In this document: positions 26,435-36,454 of the stretch, one piece after another
How positions within the stretch are numbered: position 1 is the stretch's first letter
Layout: the number at the start of each line of letters is the position of its first letter
Assembly: GCA_003635265.1 (NCBI GenBank)
Contig: PYIZ01000032.1
Coordinates: 22,239-86,238, forward strand
DNA length: 64,000 nt
Reading direction: 5' to 3'
Source: Candidatus Poribacteria bacterium
GTDB lineage: Bacteria; Poribacteria; WGA-4E; PCPOR2b
Made by a program: the position numbers and the translations under genes
The notes under the pieces: generated by a model
Database searches by the model: none
Told to the model about the DNA's origin: nothing
The model's input: only the letters and a program-made list of their open reading frames with translations

Positions 26435-28432
26435 TTAGAACGGTTTGACGATGACTGCTTTGGAGACCAGCGCGATTGCAACTGTTCCCATGCCAACAAG
26501 TCCGACGCCACAGATGAAGCCTGCCGCCAAGACGGGGTTATACATAAACCACCGTTTCAGACCGAACTGTTTGATCATGTAAAACCGACCGATGAGTGCG
26601 CCTATAACTTTTGGAACCATCATCCCTGGGTCTTGACCGATCCCGCCAACGATTCCGTAGAACCACATACTTGGTAACTTTGCCATCCAGAGCAGTCCGT
26701 AAATTGCCAGCGAGGAGGTAAAGCCGGCCGACACATAGTCGCCACGAATGGCTTGTAGCATTTGGCTATTCCCATCTCGAAGCGAGGTCTTCCAGAGACA
26801 TTCATCGGTTGCGTAGAGGGGCCACCATGTTTGTGCAAAAGGATACTGTGAGGACGGGATAGGCGCGATTTGCCAGATAAAATGCCAGACCACGATTGTT
26901 GCAACAATTATGAGCGGCACCATCAAGGCACGTCCAAGGACATCGCTTCTGAAGGTTGTTCCAGTCAGTTCAAGCACACGCCAATGCTGTGTGCCCGCAC
27001 CATAATCTTCATCGGGTAAGTGGACAAACCAGATGTCAATCTCTTCGTAACGGCTTAAAATAAAGGTTGCTTGATGGATGTAGGGCAGCACGAAGAGGGG
27101 TCGCCCTAGCACCCCGAATGTTCGTGCGTTGATATAGGAGTGCAAAGGGGTGTACAGAAAGGCAAAGCCGAGCAGGAACGAAACGGGGAAGTTTGGCACC
27201 ATCCGATGCACAATCCATACATATACCAACATGCTGAGAACCCACAGACCGCCCATGAGCCAGATTGGGAAATCGCCGCGTCCCGGCGGCGTTGCCATTG
27301 ACCCGCGTCCTGCAGCCTCTTGCTGTCGTGATTGTCTAACGCTCAGCATGATTGGTATGGACGCTGCCAACCCGACGGCGGCGAAGCTAAAGGATTTACC
27401 CATATTGAAACTCAACCAGAAATCGAGGTCATTAAACAGCTTGACACCACGCATATCCAAGCCCGGGCGCCACTGATGTAGGATTTCCAATGGATAAAGG
27501 ATTCGCGGGTTCAGGATAAACTGAGTGAACATTGCTGCCACAAATTCGCTTATAATGATTGGAAACGGTAGCACGAATCCCTGTAGTATTAGTCCGAAAT
27601 TTGTCCATAGGGCAAACATACCCGATGGTGCAAAACTTTCGATGCTCGGGGTGAAGTCGATAAATGGGATTTTTAGAATCTGTATGGGTGTTGACATCAT
27701 CACCCCTGTGAGCGAGGGGATACCGATATAGAAAAACCCCCAGAACAGCCCCGCCATAGAGCCGATGGAAAAGACGCGCCAACGCCATGTTTCGCCCTGA
27801 CCTGTGGTTTCGGCTAGTGCGGTCGCGCCTTGCGCCTGAATCGGTGCCAGCGGGTAGGGGAGTCGCTCTAAATCTGCTGTCAGACGGAACAGAAAATAGC
27901 TCGCGCTAATATAGCGGACCTCCGCCAACAACTTGAATATCAGAAAGATTGCAAGGGGCAAGAACCAATCCATATGCAGCAGTGAACGCTCCGCAATCGC
28001 CACTGCGTCTTTTGCGGGTGCGACCCAATAGGGGACTTTGTCCGCTATTTCATAGGATTGTGCCTGCGGTGTGTTGATAAAGTAGGCGTACCAGACAAAT
28101 GGATAGGCACGATATTGGGTCCCAGAGCCGACTGCCAGAGTGGTTAGCCCCAGCAAAATGTAAAGTTCTTGTCTCCTTGCAGTTGTGAAAGACCGGCGCG
28201 CCAATTCTGTAAATAGAATAACCGCTACCCAAGGTGCTGCGCCCGCGCCCGACTCCCCGGCGACTAAGGTCAAATAGATTGAACCCGGCATCATCAACAG
28301 TCCGATGAAGACCGCGCCTAGAAAGACTTTCAGGGTTAAGCCGGACTCAAAGGTTCTTAAACCTCCGTCAACATCATAACGTTGTGCCCAAGCTTGCCAC
28401 TCTTCTGCTTGCGACACCCTCTCTCTTGCCAA
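26435..28432 (-). CDS. OPT-like (DUF6785/6784-type) multi-pass membrane protein, copy 2
   Basis: 665 residues, collinear with copy 1 over its whole length (start MARER-TQAEEW / MARERVSQAEEW; end ALVSKAVIVKPF in both). Differences cluster in outer loops, e.g. TLAVGSGTQYRAYPFVWYAY against TGAAVGSGGQYRGFIWYAY, and in the middle loop QSRQQEAAGRGSMATPPGRGD. The start is a TTG with GGAG 7 bases upstream. The gene follows the small membrane protein gene by 24 bases, so it is probably in the operon of the giant permease. Two retained copies suggest different substrates or a two-subunit carrier. Confidence 0.75.
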   Translation of the reverse strand: MARERVSQAEEWQAWAQRYDVDGGLRTFESGLTLKVFLGAVFIGLLMMPGSIYLTLVAGESGAGAAPWVAVILFTELARRSFTTARRQELYILLGLTTLAVGSGTQYRAYPFVWYAYFINTPQAQSYEIADKVPYWVAPAKDAVAIAERSLLHMDWFLPLAIFLIFKLLAEVRYISASYFLFRLTADLERLPYPLAPIQAQGATALAETTGQGETWRWRVFSIGSMAGLFWGFFYIGIPSLTGVMMSTPIQILKIPFIDFTPSIESFAPSGMFALWTNFGLILQGFVLPFPIIISEFVAAMFTQFILNPRILYPLEILHQWRPGLDMRGVKLFNDLDFWLSFNMGKSFSFAAVGLAASIPIMLSVRQSRQQEAAGRGSMATPPGRGDFPIWLMGGLWVLSMLVYVWIVHRMVPNFPVSFLLGFAFLYTPLHSYINARTFGVLGRPLFVLPYIHQATFILSRYEEIDIWFVHLPDEDYGAGTQHWRVLELTGTTFRSDVLGRALMVPLIIVATIVVWHFIWQIAPIPSSQYPFAQTWWPLYATDECLWKTSLRDGNSQMLQAIRGDYVSAGFTSSLAIYGLLWMAKLPSMWFYGIVGGIGQDPGMMVPKVIGALIGRFYMIKQFGLKRWFMYNPVLAAGFICGVGLVGMGTVAIALVSKAVIVKPF

Positions 28433-28456
28433 ATTTATGCTCCTTTCACGAGCCCG

Positions 28457-28648
28457 TTATTTTTTTTCTCGAAAAAGCTCTTCCCAGACGTGGGCAATAA
28501 TAATTCCGACAATGAGAATCACGGCAGCGAGTAGCTGTGCCTGCCATCTACCTTGCATGGCGAAAATCGAAAATACCCAAAAAATTGCACCGACAAAAAT
28601 TAAGACATACGCTAATTTTTCCACTGATTCTATTTTCTCCTTCTTCAA
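28457..28648 (-). CDS. Small two-helix membrane protein
   Basis: 63 residues: a charged start (KKEKIESVEK), helix LAYVLIFVGAIFWVFSIFAM, a short loop, helix LLAAVILIVGIIIAHVWEELF and a basic end. The start is a TTG that overlaps the TGA of the giant permease gene, so it is translated by coupling. It may be an accessory subunit of that permease. No family was recognised. Confidence 0.7.
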   Translation of the reverse strand: MKKEKIESVEKLAYVLIFVGAIFWVFSIFAMQGRWQAQLLAAVILIVGIIIAHVWEELFREKK

Positions 28649-31600
28649 TCTGCTGGTGTTGGTTGAGCGACTAGACCGCCAACGCCCGGAGCATCTTCCG
28701 TCTCGCTCTCTTGGCGTCCACGCTCATGAAATTCACCGCGAATATCGGCACTGAACGTCCGCCAAATCAACAACTGTTTTCGGACAAGGTTCAAGAAACG
28801 ACGGTTGACGCGCTTCCATGAAGCGATTTCCCCACTCTCGCGGTGGACATCGAGGTGAATCTTATACAACTCTTCCTCTTCTCCGCCGACCGGTGAGGTG
28901 ACAAGCCGAATGGATTGGCTGACCCCGAGATCGTAGGGAGCGAGCCACACCATCATGCTGATATTGTAGGCTTCCTCCTCCTCTTTACCTTCCACTACTA
29001 CCGGCGTTCGACCAAAGGCGACCTGATCTGTATAGAAGTCGCTTGCGGATTCGTCGGCATGCGCCTCAAAGTAGTCGCGCATAAAGATATTCAAGCCGAG
29101 CGATTCTTCTGCTAGTACTGTGAAGGGGAGATCGAAGTGCCATTCGTCGCCTTCAGGCTCCGGCAGCTGCCATTTCCGCTCGATGTCAGGCACCGCCATG
29201 CGACTCGCTTTAATTGCAGGGTACAATGTACTTCCAATCACGACAATCATTACGATAATGGTTGCTACCACTGTTGACATTGACGAGTAGTTGAGAGTCA
29301 ATCCCGCGAGTAAACCGAATTTGACAAGCACAGTTGCGACAGCCTGACCGAGCAGATAACCGAGCACAGCGCCGACGATCGCATACACACACGCTTCTGC
29401 GAGGAACAGGAAGGCGATATGCACAGGGGCAAGTCCGACGGAACTGTAGATGCCGATTTCACGGACCCGTTCGTAGACCGCACCGAGCATCGTATTCAGA
29501 ACAATCAGCGACGCAATTAGGATCGGTATAAACAGATTACCCATACCAGAGAAAGAGGTCATTCCGATAGAACTGTAGAGGTAGGTGTCCCGATCTTTTC
29601 CAACGAAGAAGTCGAGTGCGATTCGATTCATCAGAGGAGCCATGATTAGGTCCAGTTTGTCTGCTGCGCTAAAGATTGTTGGATCACCGGGCTGTACTTC
29701 CATGTTAACAGCGACCGATCGTAGCGTTCCACCCTGATTCATCACCACATCATACGGAAGGATAGCCACAGCGTCAGGAGGCAGATGGATATATTTTTCC
29801 AACTCTCCTTCCATAGCTTGGTTCTGTCCCTGTGCACCACCGCCTCGCGCTTCCTGCTGCTGCATCAGTTGGTAGTCAACCGGTGTCAGTTCCTCACCAT
29901 CGTTATCCTGTAAATCCTTGAAGCCGATACCGAGGACACCTGTAACGGTGAAATTCGCGCCGTATACGGATACAGTCGCTTTGCCCATATCCGCTTCGGT
30001 GATACCGAGTAGATCCGCCATACCTTTGGGCAAAACGCAAGCATAGGGCCATTGTGTGGGCCACTCTGCCTCATCGTCCGGGTGATACCATCGACCATAC
30101 TGAAGGTAACGATCAATCCCTGTTACACCGGGTTCATTTTGACTCATCCCGACCAGCATAGTGGCGGAGTAAGTCTTTGGCTGACCGGTTGTGGTATTGA
30201 CAGGGGGTACAGGATCTTGCAGATTGGGGGTGCGCTCTAACTGCACAAACGACTGATCACCGGTTCCCGCCGACTGATACCACGCGCGTGGTGCGACGAT
30301 GTTGTGCACTCGCAATACGGAGTCTTCACCGAGCTCAATCAATGCACCCTGCTGACGTAATTGGGCTGTGATTTCTTCAATTTCTCGATCTGCCTGCTCT
30401 GCTGATTTACCTCGCTGACCCAATCTTTTCTTCAGCAGCAACCGTAGGTCTTTCTCAGGGATTTGCGTTTTCCGCAAATCATTTGTGAGTGAGTTGACAA
30501 CGGGCTCCTCAAGCGGATTCCAATACTGATCTCGGATGAGCATCCCAGTGTACCGCGGCGTTACTGAAGGTAGGTTGGTACTGTTAGGGTGCATAAATGT
30601 ACGCACCGATGTAAAGGAGATGACCGTGAAGGTAAGGATGACCAATGTGCTACAGGTGAGGATGGTACGTCCCTTCCGCTTACGCATATTGGAAATCCCC
30701 AAGCTGAAAGCGGCAGCGGAGGCAGACAAACGTCCCACATCTGCCTTATACACCTTTGATCCTTCCTGCTTAATTTTTTCCACCTGTTCCTCAAACTTCC
30801 GGACGATAATACTGATCACGATTGCCGTCAATGCAAGGACAACGAACGCAATTAGGATGATAACCGGTGTTGTAGTAATCTGGAACGCGGGGTGTACCTG
30901 CGCCAAGAAGAAAAAGACAACGAGGAAGATCGCGGCTGTCCCGACAATCTGTTTTTGGACGGTTGGGAAGGCGAACAGCAGCCGTTCCATGAAATAAGCG
31001 AACGGAATCAGAAGCGCGAGATAAAACATCACGCCGTTCACCACGTCATTGCCTGTTTTCTTCACATCGGGGTAGGCACGGGATTCGTATCCCCAAGCCG
31101 CACGAGCGAGTTTGAGTGCCTGCTGATAGTCTTTTTGCGTGAGGGCAGCCTCAGCCTGATTCAGATGTTCGTTGGCGAATTGGTGGAGCTGATCGAGCCG
31201 GTCACTACTGATGCCGAACCGTTTGTACAGACTTGCTCGGTTCTCATCGAGCCACCACATATCGCGGACGACAACGTATGGAGTCACGCGAATGCTACCG
31301 TTCTCACGAACTACAAATCCTTCTCCGGTATAAAGTGTCGGGTTCTTTGTTCCACTCTTACTTGCTTTAATCAAGAGCAACCGTTTGCCGATTTGTCCAT
31401 ACGCCATACCAACTTTGATACGACTGTTGGGTTCCGAATAAACGAGCGCGATTGGCTCAGTTGCCGAGACACCTTCCTGCTGCCACGGCTTCGATACCCC
31501 ATACTTTTCTGGTGGGCTATCACTTGCAGCATCAAAAACTTCCAGTTCACGCAGCGTCCGTAGGTATCGCTGATCCACAAGATCGTAGATAGTGGTGGAC

Positions 31601-34600
31601 ACACAGGGGAAAACCACTATCCGGCACCCACGACGGTGGGTGTTAATCGGAATTAGGTTGGGCAAGAGTTTCGCGCCAAAGTTACCGAGATCTGGTGCAT
31701 AGACAATATCTCCAGAATCGGGATGGAGGATATAGGCTTCAACCTCCTGCGTTCCTTTGAGGCGTATGGTGGCGCGTCCCTCCATCGCGAGGCCTGCGAC
31801 CTCGAAGTTACCTTTATTGTCTCCCATTGCGATGAGATCGCCACGCACGCCCATCATCGTTTTGTGCTGATTCCGCAAGGCGAGGATAGGATATTCCACC
31901 GGCTTGTTTGGAAGTGCACTCTCGCGAGCATCATACTCGACCACATCGCCAAACAGGTTACAGTAGAAGTTCCCCACCCGCGCGGCGGTGGGCATCTTCG
32001 GATCGCGCATCGCTTGGATAAGAACGGCAGCAAGGGTTTTCGCCTGTTTATGCAAAGCACCATCTTGGCTCAAATCCATTCGGTCGATTGTATCGAGCGG
32101 GGTATCGGTCAACACACGGGCATCGTCGATGGTGGCAAAAGCGATTCCAGTAAAGCCGGTGAGAGTTGCCACTTCACTATCAAAGGCGATCTTGCCGGGA
32201 ATATAGGTTTTCCAGATCTTACCGCCACTGGCGGAGATTGCGTTGACAAAGTTGGTCGCACCGCCAAAACCGGCGATATCAATGAGTGCTTTGATATCAT
32301 CAACTTCTTCTTGGGTGAATTCGGACGGGTCCTCGTAGCGCAGGGCAAGCATCGCATCCATTCGATTCAGCAGGCGCACCTTATTCTTGCGGTTCTTCCG
32401 CGCCTCACGGATATCGTTTCGGATGAACCGTTCGACCTCCTTACGGATATAGTCCATATCCTTGAGCATATCCTCGGAAGGTTCGCCCTGATTCCTCATC
32501 TGTTCAAACTGCATCTTCATCAATCGAGAGACCCCGGAGAGTCCGACCAATGTTGCGTAATGTTCGGTGACTAGGCTTTCAAGGCTCTTACCTTCGATGG
32601 CTTTTTTCGGATCGATACCAGCTGCAACCGTCCACTGGGTGTTCATCACCGCTTGGCGGATCTGGTCGTCAGTGAAAGTCCATAGTTTCTGGATCCGCTC
32701 ACCGAAATCGGCTTGCTCCGCGTATTCCGCAAGTTTATTTCCGATGGAAGCGAACTCACGACGGAGGACAAATTCGGGTTGTTGGTCGTAAAACCACCCT
32801 TTGTTGAACACGCCGAATTGGTCGTTCTGGCTGGAGAGGTCAATGGAGATAAAGAGGGAGGTGTAGTAACGGTTGAAGATATCTTGCAGTGCGATTGCTT
32901 GTTCGATAGAGCGTATTTTCCGAGTGTATTCTGATTCGCTGATACGTGCAATCTTCTCCACCCGTTTCTGTAGATTACGGAATCGAGCGTTACGCATCGT
33001 CAGCAGGTTATCGCGCAGGAGAATCTTGGTCTCCTCGTCCGGGTCGCGATCGAGACGGTCAAGGATGTTCAGTAGGTTCTGGAGTTCGACAATATCGTTC
33101 TTGGCTCGCCGCTTCACCATCTCTAGTAGATGTTGTTCTTCAAGCTGACCAAAGATCTGCTCACGGACAGCCATCGCCCGGTCTGCTGCATCTTCAGGGA
33201 GATAGTGGCGGATGACGAGCGCCTCTTCGGCGAGGTAGGGGCGGTTCAGCGACGCATGGCGTTTGAGGAGAGATTCAATTCGAAAGCGCTCAAGGCGAGC
33301 GTTACGCATTGCGGTTTCGAGGATACTCTGTTTGTCTCTCGTGAGGTCATCAACCAAGATTTGGTCTAGTTCTCGTGAGGTTGCTGTTCCCGTTGTTGGG
33401 TCCATCATCTCCAACTTCTGGTGGAGTTGGGTCTGAACAATCTCAAACTGCTTGAGGGTCGCTGCATTAAGGAAAAGTTTTAACTCATCATCAAAACCTT
33501 GCGGGATGTGATCCGGCTTAGCACTCAACTGGGTGATGGCATTTTTGATGCGATCCTCTGCATCACTGGTTGAGGGAATGTTTGCGAGCGCCCGTTCAAG
33601 GAGTTGTCGTTCTTCTTCAATATAGGCTTCCAGAGATTTTTCAGCGCGATTGACAACCCTACGGGCTGACTTGATTCGTTCCAACCCCTTAAAGTCAAGA
33701 TGGCGATCTAACAACTTCTCTTGGGCATACTGGAGGGTGAATTTCCGTGGATCTTCAAATTCCCAATCCTGCAAAGCTTCCGACAGTTGCTGCGCGTCTA
33801 CCTCCAAATGCTGCGGTAGGTCACTTGGCGCAGGTAAATAATGGCTACCATCTTCCCGTTCCTTAGGTACGAGATAGCTGCTGTCTGGTGTTTGGGCATA
33901 TTTCCCTTCGATTCGTTTTGCTGCCAAATCTGCTATCAGTTTGTCGATTGCCCATACATCTAACCGAGCCATCGGTAAGGCAATCTGTTCAATTAGGGCG
34001 CGCTGGGCTTTACGGCATTCCTCCAATGCCTGTGAACGCAATTTTAAGGTGCGCTGAAGCATTGAACCGAGGAATTGAGTCGTCTGCAGCGCATCTTTCT
34101 TGAACTTTGCAAGGTTCACTTCCAGTCGTGACTTCTCCTCTTCGGTAAATCCTTGTTTTTCCCGTTTCTTGGTTGTTTCGAGTTTTTTCTTCTCTTTCTC
34201 CTTTGCGTCGCGTTGAGCGTTACGCAAGCTATTAATTTTTCCCTTTGTTGATGCGAGATCGGCGAGGGTTGTTGCTAGGGAATTGACATCTGCTTTGAGT
34301 CCATGTACTTCGTGGAAAAAGTCCGGGGGTAGGTCTACTAGCACGTTCCGATCAATCGACAGCAGCAGCTTGCGCCCTAATTCTTCAAACTCAAAGAGGT
34401 CCGTGCTTAAACCGCGGCGCAGCCCGCGCATTGTCGGTGTGCCGGGAGAATCCGCTTCTCGCCCGACGACATCTTGACCAATCCCTTCCATAAATGCTCG
34501 CATACCACCTAGCCCTTGGAAGTGGGCATCTGTTGCGACAAACAGGAGGGATCTGCCCGGACGGAATTCCTCTTGGCTAAAGATACGCGCAAGTTCCAAC

Positions 34601-36063
34601 AGCGTGGCGATGCCACCGGTGGGGTCGGCACCCGGTGCCATTGCAGGAACGACAGACATCGAGTCGTAATAGCCGGTGATAACGACCAATTCGTCCTTGA
34701 GGGTTGGGTCGCCACCTTCGAGGAAACCACGAATGTTCTGTCCGATACGTTGTTCCCAAGTGATGGTACTAGTGAGACGTGCATACAGTTTCTGAGGAGA
34801 CGAGTCCATTTGCATCTCCCCTTCGCCAAGCATTGCCAAGAGCTCATCGGCGTCTTCCTTAGCAATCCAGAAACGGGGGATATTGGCGGGGACCGTCAGA
34901 AATTTGTTCTCAGCCTCACCGCGGATCGTGGTCTCCGGCTCGATGAAGAGGACGGCTTTTGCGCCAAGCATGGCAGCGTTAATCCATTTAGTGCTGGAGT
35001 TAAAGTCAACTAGTGCAACACTGCCTTGGGGGATAAAGATGCTGGATTCATAGGCGGCGACAAACTCGCCTTCCTCGTCAATTTGCCCATTGTTGTTGTT
35101 ATCAATACCATCAGTTTCATCGCCGGGGATCTCATCTACAAAGTTGTCGCCGTCGTTGTCGATGCCGTCGGTATCCCATTGTAAAATCTCAGTCAGCGGG
35201 GGAATCTCACCGTATTCGTCAATCTGTCCGTCTTCATTGTTGTCAATGCCATCTTGTGTCTTTTGCAGGTGACCGTTAAGAACGTCGTCGGTGATGCTGC
35301 CGACACCGATACGGAAACGGTGGGCGAGGTCATCCAGCGTATCGCCCGGTTGAACTTTATGCCAGAACCCTCCGATATCTTTGCCGTTAAACGAGGAGAG
35401 TTCGCCAGCTCCGCCATAAAAGAGGGGTGCGGTCAATCCGCCGGTAGGAATAAAGAGCGAGTTGCCTTCTACCAGCACTAACTCGCCCGGTTCGTCGATT
35501 TCACCATCATCATCGTTGTCGCTGCCATCGGTTGCTTGGTCTCGGAGGTATTGGTTATGGGGGTCAGCCAAGATAGCGAGCGGGTCAACTTGATAAGATT
35601 TGGCGATTCCATCAAAGGTTTCGCCTTGAACGACTACATGAGAGACACCGTTGGGGAGGAAGGAGGTACGAACAAGATTGGGCCAGATGGACCAGATTCG
35701 GTAAGTCTTCAGAAGCGTCTGATCTTCGGAGAGAACTTCTACTTTTCCATCACCGTGATCTATTGGAACAGAAACAGGAAACTCACGGCTCTCGACGTTT
35801 TGTAAGCCGATTTCGACGAATTGGTCGAAGATGTATTTGCTGCCTGATGCGGCTTCATCGTAGCCAGTGACGCGGGTGGGAAGATTCGAGAGTCGAGCAA
35901 TGTCTTTTCGCATTCGACCGATATCAACTTTGTCGCTAATTTTGACTGCAACCTCCGAAAGCCCGACGGATAGCTGCTCCTCAACAGCAGCATCCGCGTG
36001 CGGAGATAGCAGCGCAAGGATGCAGAGCCATAAACTAATGTGATAATATTTCTTGGTGATCAT
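28645..36063 (-). CDS. Giant FtsX/MacB-type permease fused to LysM, calcium-type repeats and a degenerate M28 peptidase domain
   Basis: 2472 residues. Signal peptide 1-25. LysM-like segments at about 142-165 (VVVQGETFDGIAKSYQV) and 234-260 (HKVQPGDTLDDLAHRFRIG). Asp/Asn repeats of DGIDNDGDxxVDE type at about 179-195, 271-287, 298-312 and 317-333. A PA-like insert (about 345-430) and an M28 aminopeptidase-like domain (about 440-530) follow; in it GHxDS reads GYYDS (Y465) and the catalytic GEE region reads TDAHFQG, so it is probably inactive. A coiled-coil-rich stretch runs from about 590 to 1300. Membrane helices lie at about 1670-1760, a MacB-like first helix at about 1800-1825, and an FtsX domain at about 2170-2300 (VYERVREIGIYSSVGLAP). 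GGAGGA precedes the ATG. The likely ATPase partner is at 21456. The whole protein would reach far into the envelope. Confidence 0.88.
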   Translation of the reverse strand: MITKKYYHISLWLCILALLSPHADAAVEEQLSVGLSEVAVKISDKVDIGRMRKDIARLSNLPTRVTGYDEAASGSKYIFDQFVEIGLQNVESREFPVSVPIDHGDGKVEVLSEDQTLLKTYRIWSIWPNLVRTSFLPNGVSHVVVQGETFDGIAKSYQVDPLAILADPHNQYLRDQATDGSDNDDDGEIDEPGELVLVEGNSLFIPTGGLTAPLFYGGAGELSSFNGKDIGGFWHKVQPGDTLDDLAHRFRIGVGSITDDVLNGHLQKTQDGIDNNEDGQIDEYGEIPPLTEILQWDTDGIDNDGDNFVDEIPGDETDGIDNNNNGQIDEEGEFVAAYESSIFIPQGSVALVDFNSSTKWINAAMLGAKAVLFIEPETTIRGEAENKFLTVPANIPRFWIAKEDADELLAMLGEGEMQMDSSPQKLYARLTSTITWEQRIGQNIRGFLEGGDPTLKDELVVITGYYDSMSVVPAMAPGADPTGGIATLLELARIFSQEEFRPGRSLLFVATDAHFQGLGGMRAFMEGIGQDVVGREADSPGTPTMRGLRRGLSTDLFEFEELGRKLLLSIDRNVLVDLPPDFFHEVHGLKADVNSLATTLADLASTKGKINSLRNAQRDAKEKEKKKLETTKKREKQGFTEEEKSRLEVNLAKFKKDALQTTQFLGSMLQRTLKLRSQALEECRKAQRALIEQIALPMARLDVWAIDKLIADLAAKRIEGKYAQTPDSSYLVPKEREDGSHYLPAPSDLPQHLEVDAQQLSEALQDWEFEDPRKFTLQYAQEKLLDRHLDFKGLERIKSARRVVNRAEKSLEAYIEEERQLLERALANIPSTSDAEDRIKNAITQLSAKPDHIPQGFDDELKLFLNAATLKQFEIVQTQLHQKLEMMDPTTGTATSRELDQILVDDLTRDKQSILETAMRNARLERFRIESLLKRHASLNRPYLAEEALVIRHYLPEDAADRAMAVREQIFGQLEEQHLLEMVKRRAKNDIVELQNLLNILDRLDRDPDEETKILLRDNLLTMRNARFRNLQKRVEKIARISESEYTRKIRSIEQAIALQDIFNRYYTSLFISIDLSSQNDQFGVFNKGWFYDQQPEFVLRREFASIGNKLAEYAEQADFGERIQKLWTFTDDQIRQAVMNTQWTVAAGIDPKKAIEGKSLESLVTEHYATLVGLSGVSRLMKMQFEQMRNQGEPSEDMLKDMDYIRKEVERFIRNDIREARKNRKNKVRLLNRMDAMLALRYEDPSEFTQEEVDDIKALIDIAGFGGATNFVNAISASGGKIWKTYIPGKIAFDSEVATLTGFTGIAFATIDDARVLTDTPLDTIDRMDLSQDGALHKQAKTLAAVLIQAMRDPKMPTAARVGNFYCNLFGDVVEYDARESALPNKPVEYPILALRNQHKTMMGVRGDLIAMGDNKGNFEVAGLAMEGRATIRLKGTQEVEAYILHPDSGDIVYAPDLGNFGAKLLPNLIPINTHRRGCRIVVFPCVSTTIYDLVDQRYLRTLRELEVFDAASDSPPEKYGVSKPWQQEGVSATEPIALVYSEPNSRIKVGMAYGQIGKRLLLIKASKSGTKNPTLYTGEGFVVRENGSIRVTPYVVVRDMWWLDENRASLYKRFGISSDRLDQLHQFANEHLNQAEAALTQKDYQQALKLARAAWGYESRAYPDVKKTGNDVVNGVMFYLALLIPFAYFMERLLFAFPTVQKQIVGTAAIFLVVFFFLAQVHPAFQITTTPVIILIAFVVLALTAIVISIIVRKFEEQVEKIKQEGSKVYKADVGRLSASAAAFSLGISNMRKRKGRTILTCSTLVILTFTVISFTSVRTFMHPNSTNLPSVTPRYTGMLIRDQYWNPLEEPVVNSLTNDLRKTQIPEKDLRLLLKKRLGQRGKSAEQADREIEEITAQLRQQGALIELGEDSVLRVHNIVAPRAWYQSAGTGDQSFVQLERTPNLQDPVPPVNTTTGQPKTYSATMLVGMSQNEPGVTGIDRYLQYGRWYHPDDEAEWPTQWPYACVLPKGMADLLGITEADMGKATVSVYGANFTVTGVLGIGFKDLQDNDGEELTPVDYQLMQQQEARGGGAQGQNQAMEGELEKYIHLPPDAVAILPYDVVMNQGGTLRSVAVNMEVQPGDPTIFSAADKLDLIMAPLMNRIALDFFVGKDRDTYLYSSIGMTSFSGMGNLFIPILIASLIVLNTMLGAVYERVREIGIYSSVGLAPVHIAFLFLAEACVYAIVGAVLGYLLGQAVATVLVKFGLLAGLTLNYSSMSTVVATIIVMIVVIGSTLYPAIKASRMAVPDIERKWQLPEPEGDEWHFDLPFTVLAEESLGLNIFMRDYFEAHADESASDFYTDQVAFGRTPVVVEGKEEEEAYNISMMVWLAPYDLGVSQSIRLVTSPVGGEEEELYKIHLDVHRESGEIASWKRVNRRFLNLVRKQLLIWRTFSADIRGEFHERGRQESETEDAPGVGGLVAQPTPAD

Positions 36064-36132
36064 GGTGATTCCTCCGAATTTTTTTGGTAGGCTGACCGGC
36101 GCATAGTATGCTATCGTATTTTAATCTGTCAG

Positions 36133-36161
36133 ATTCTATCATAGTCACAAAGTCTTGTCAA
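36133..36161 (-). promoter_or_regulatory. Promoter of the giant permease gene
   Basis: On the minus strand TTGACA (36161-36156) and TAGAAT (36138-36133) are 17 bases apart. They point to the ATG at 36063 with a leader of about 65 bases. If no other promoter intervenes, this would drive the whole block down to the ATPase gene. Confidence 0.7.
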
Positions 36162-36333
36162 GACGCAAAAACGGATCTAACTTACAAAAGTAAGCATTAT
36201 GGACGGTATATTATCTCAAAAATTTATGTCCCCTATTGGTGCATCGATTCATTTGTGAAACCTGATGTCCCGATAAATCGGGCCAGGCAGTGAATCGTTT
36301 CTACACAAATTTACGTTAATTTTATTTTAGGGC

Positions 36334-36363
36334 TTGCAATAGAACGGCGTAATATGTTAAAAT
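36334..36363 (+). promoter_or_regulatory. Promoter of the XRE - ImmA genes
   Basis: TTGCAA (36334-36339) and TAAAAT (36358-36363) with an 18-base spacer, pointing at the XRE start at 36455. Confidence 0.6.
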
Positions 36364-36454
36364 ACGAATCACAATCGTTAGAAAGTGTAATAAATGTGCT
36401 TTTCTGCGATCGTATACCGCTTTTTACTCTAACCCGATAAGGAGGTATGTGATT

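Larger units (their letters stand above)
36064..36454. other. Divergent control region between the giant permease and XRE genes
   Basis: No gene in about 390 bases. It carries a minus-strand promoter (36133-36161), a plus-strand promoter (36334-36363) and the palindrome CCCGATAAATCGGG near 36268-36281. The 85 bases between the plus-strand -10 box and the start of the XRE gene show no clear operator. Confidence 0.6.

Noticed and set aside
31723..32574. Plus-strand open frame of 283 codons
   Set aside because: It lies fully opposite the giant permease gene, has no family-like sequence and no ribosome site; it is a shadow of a strongly coding strand.
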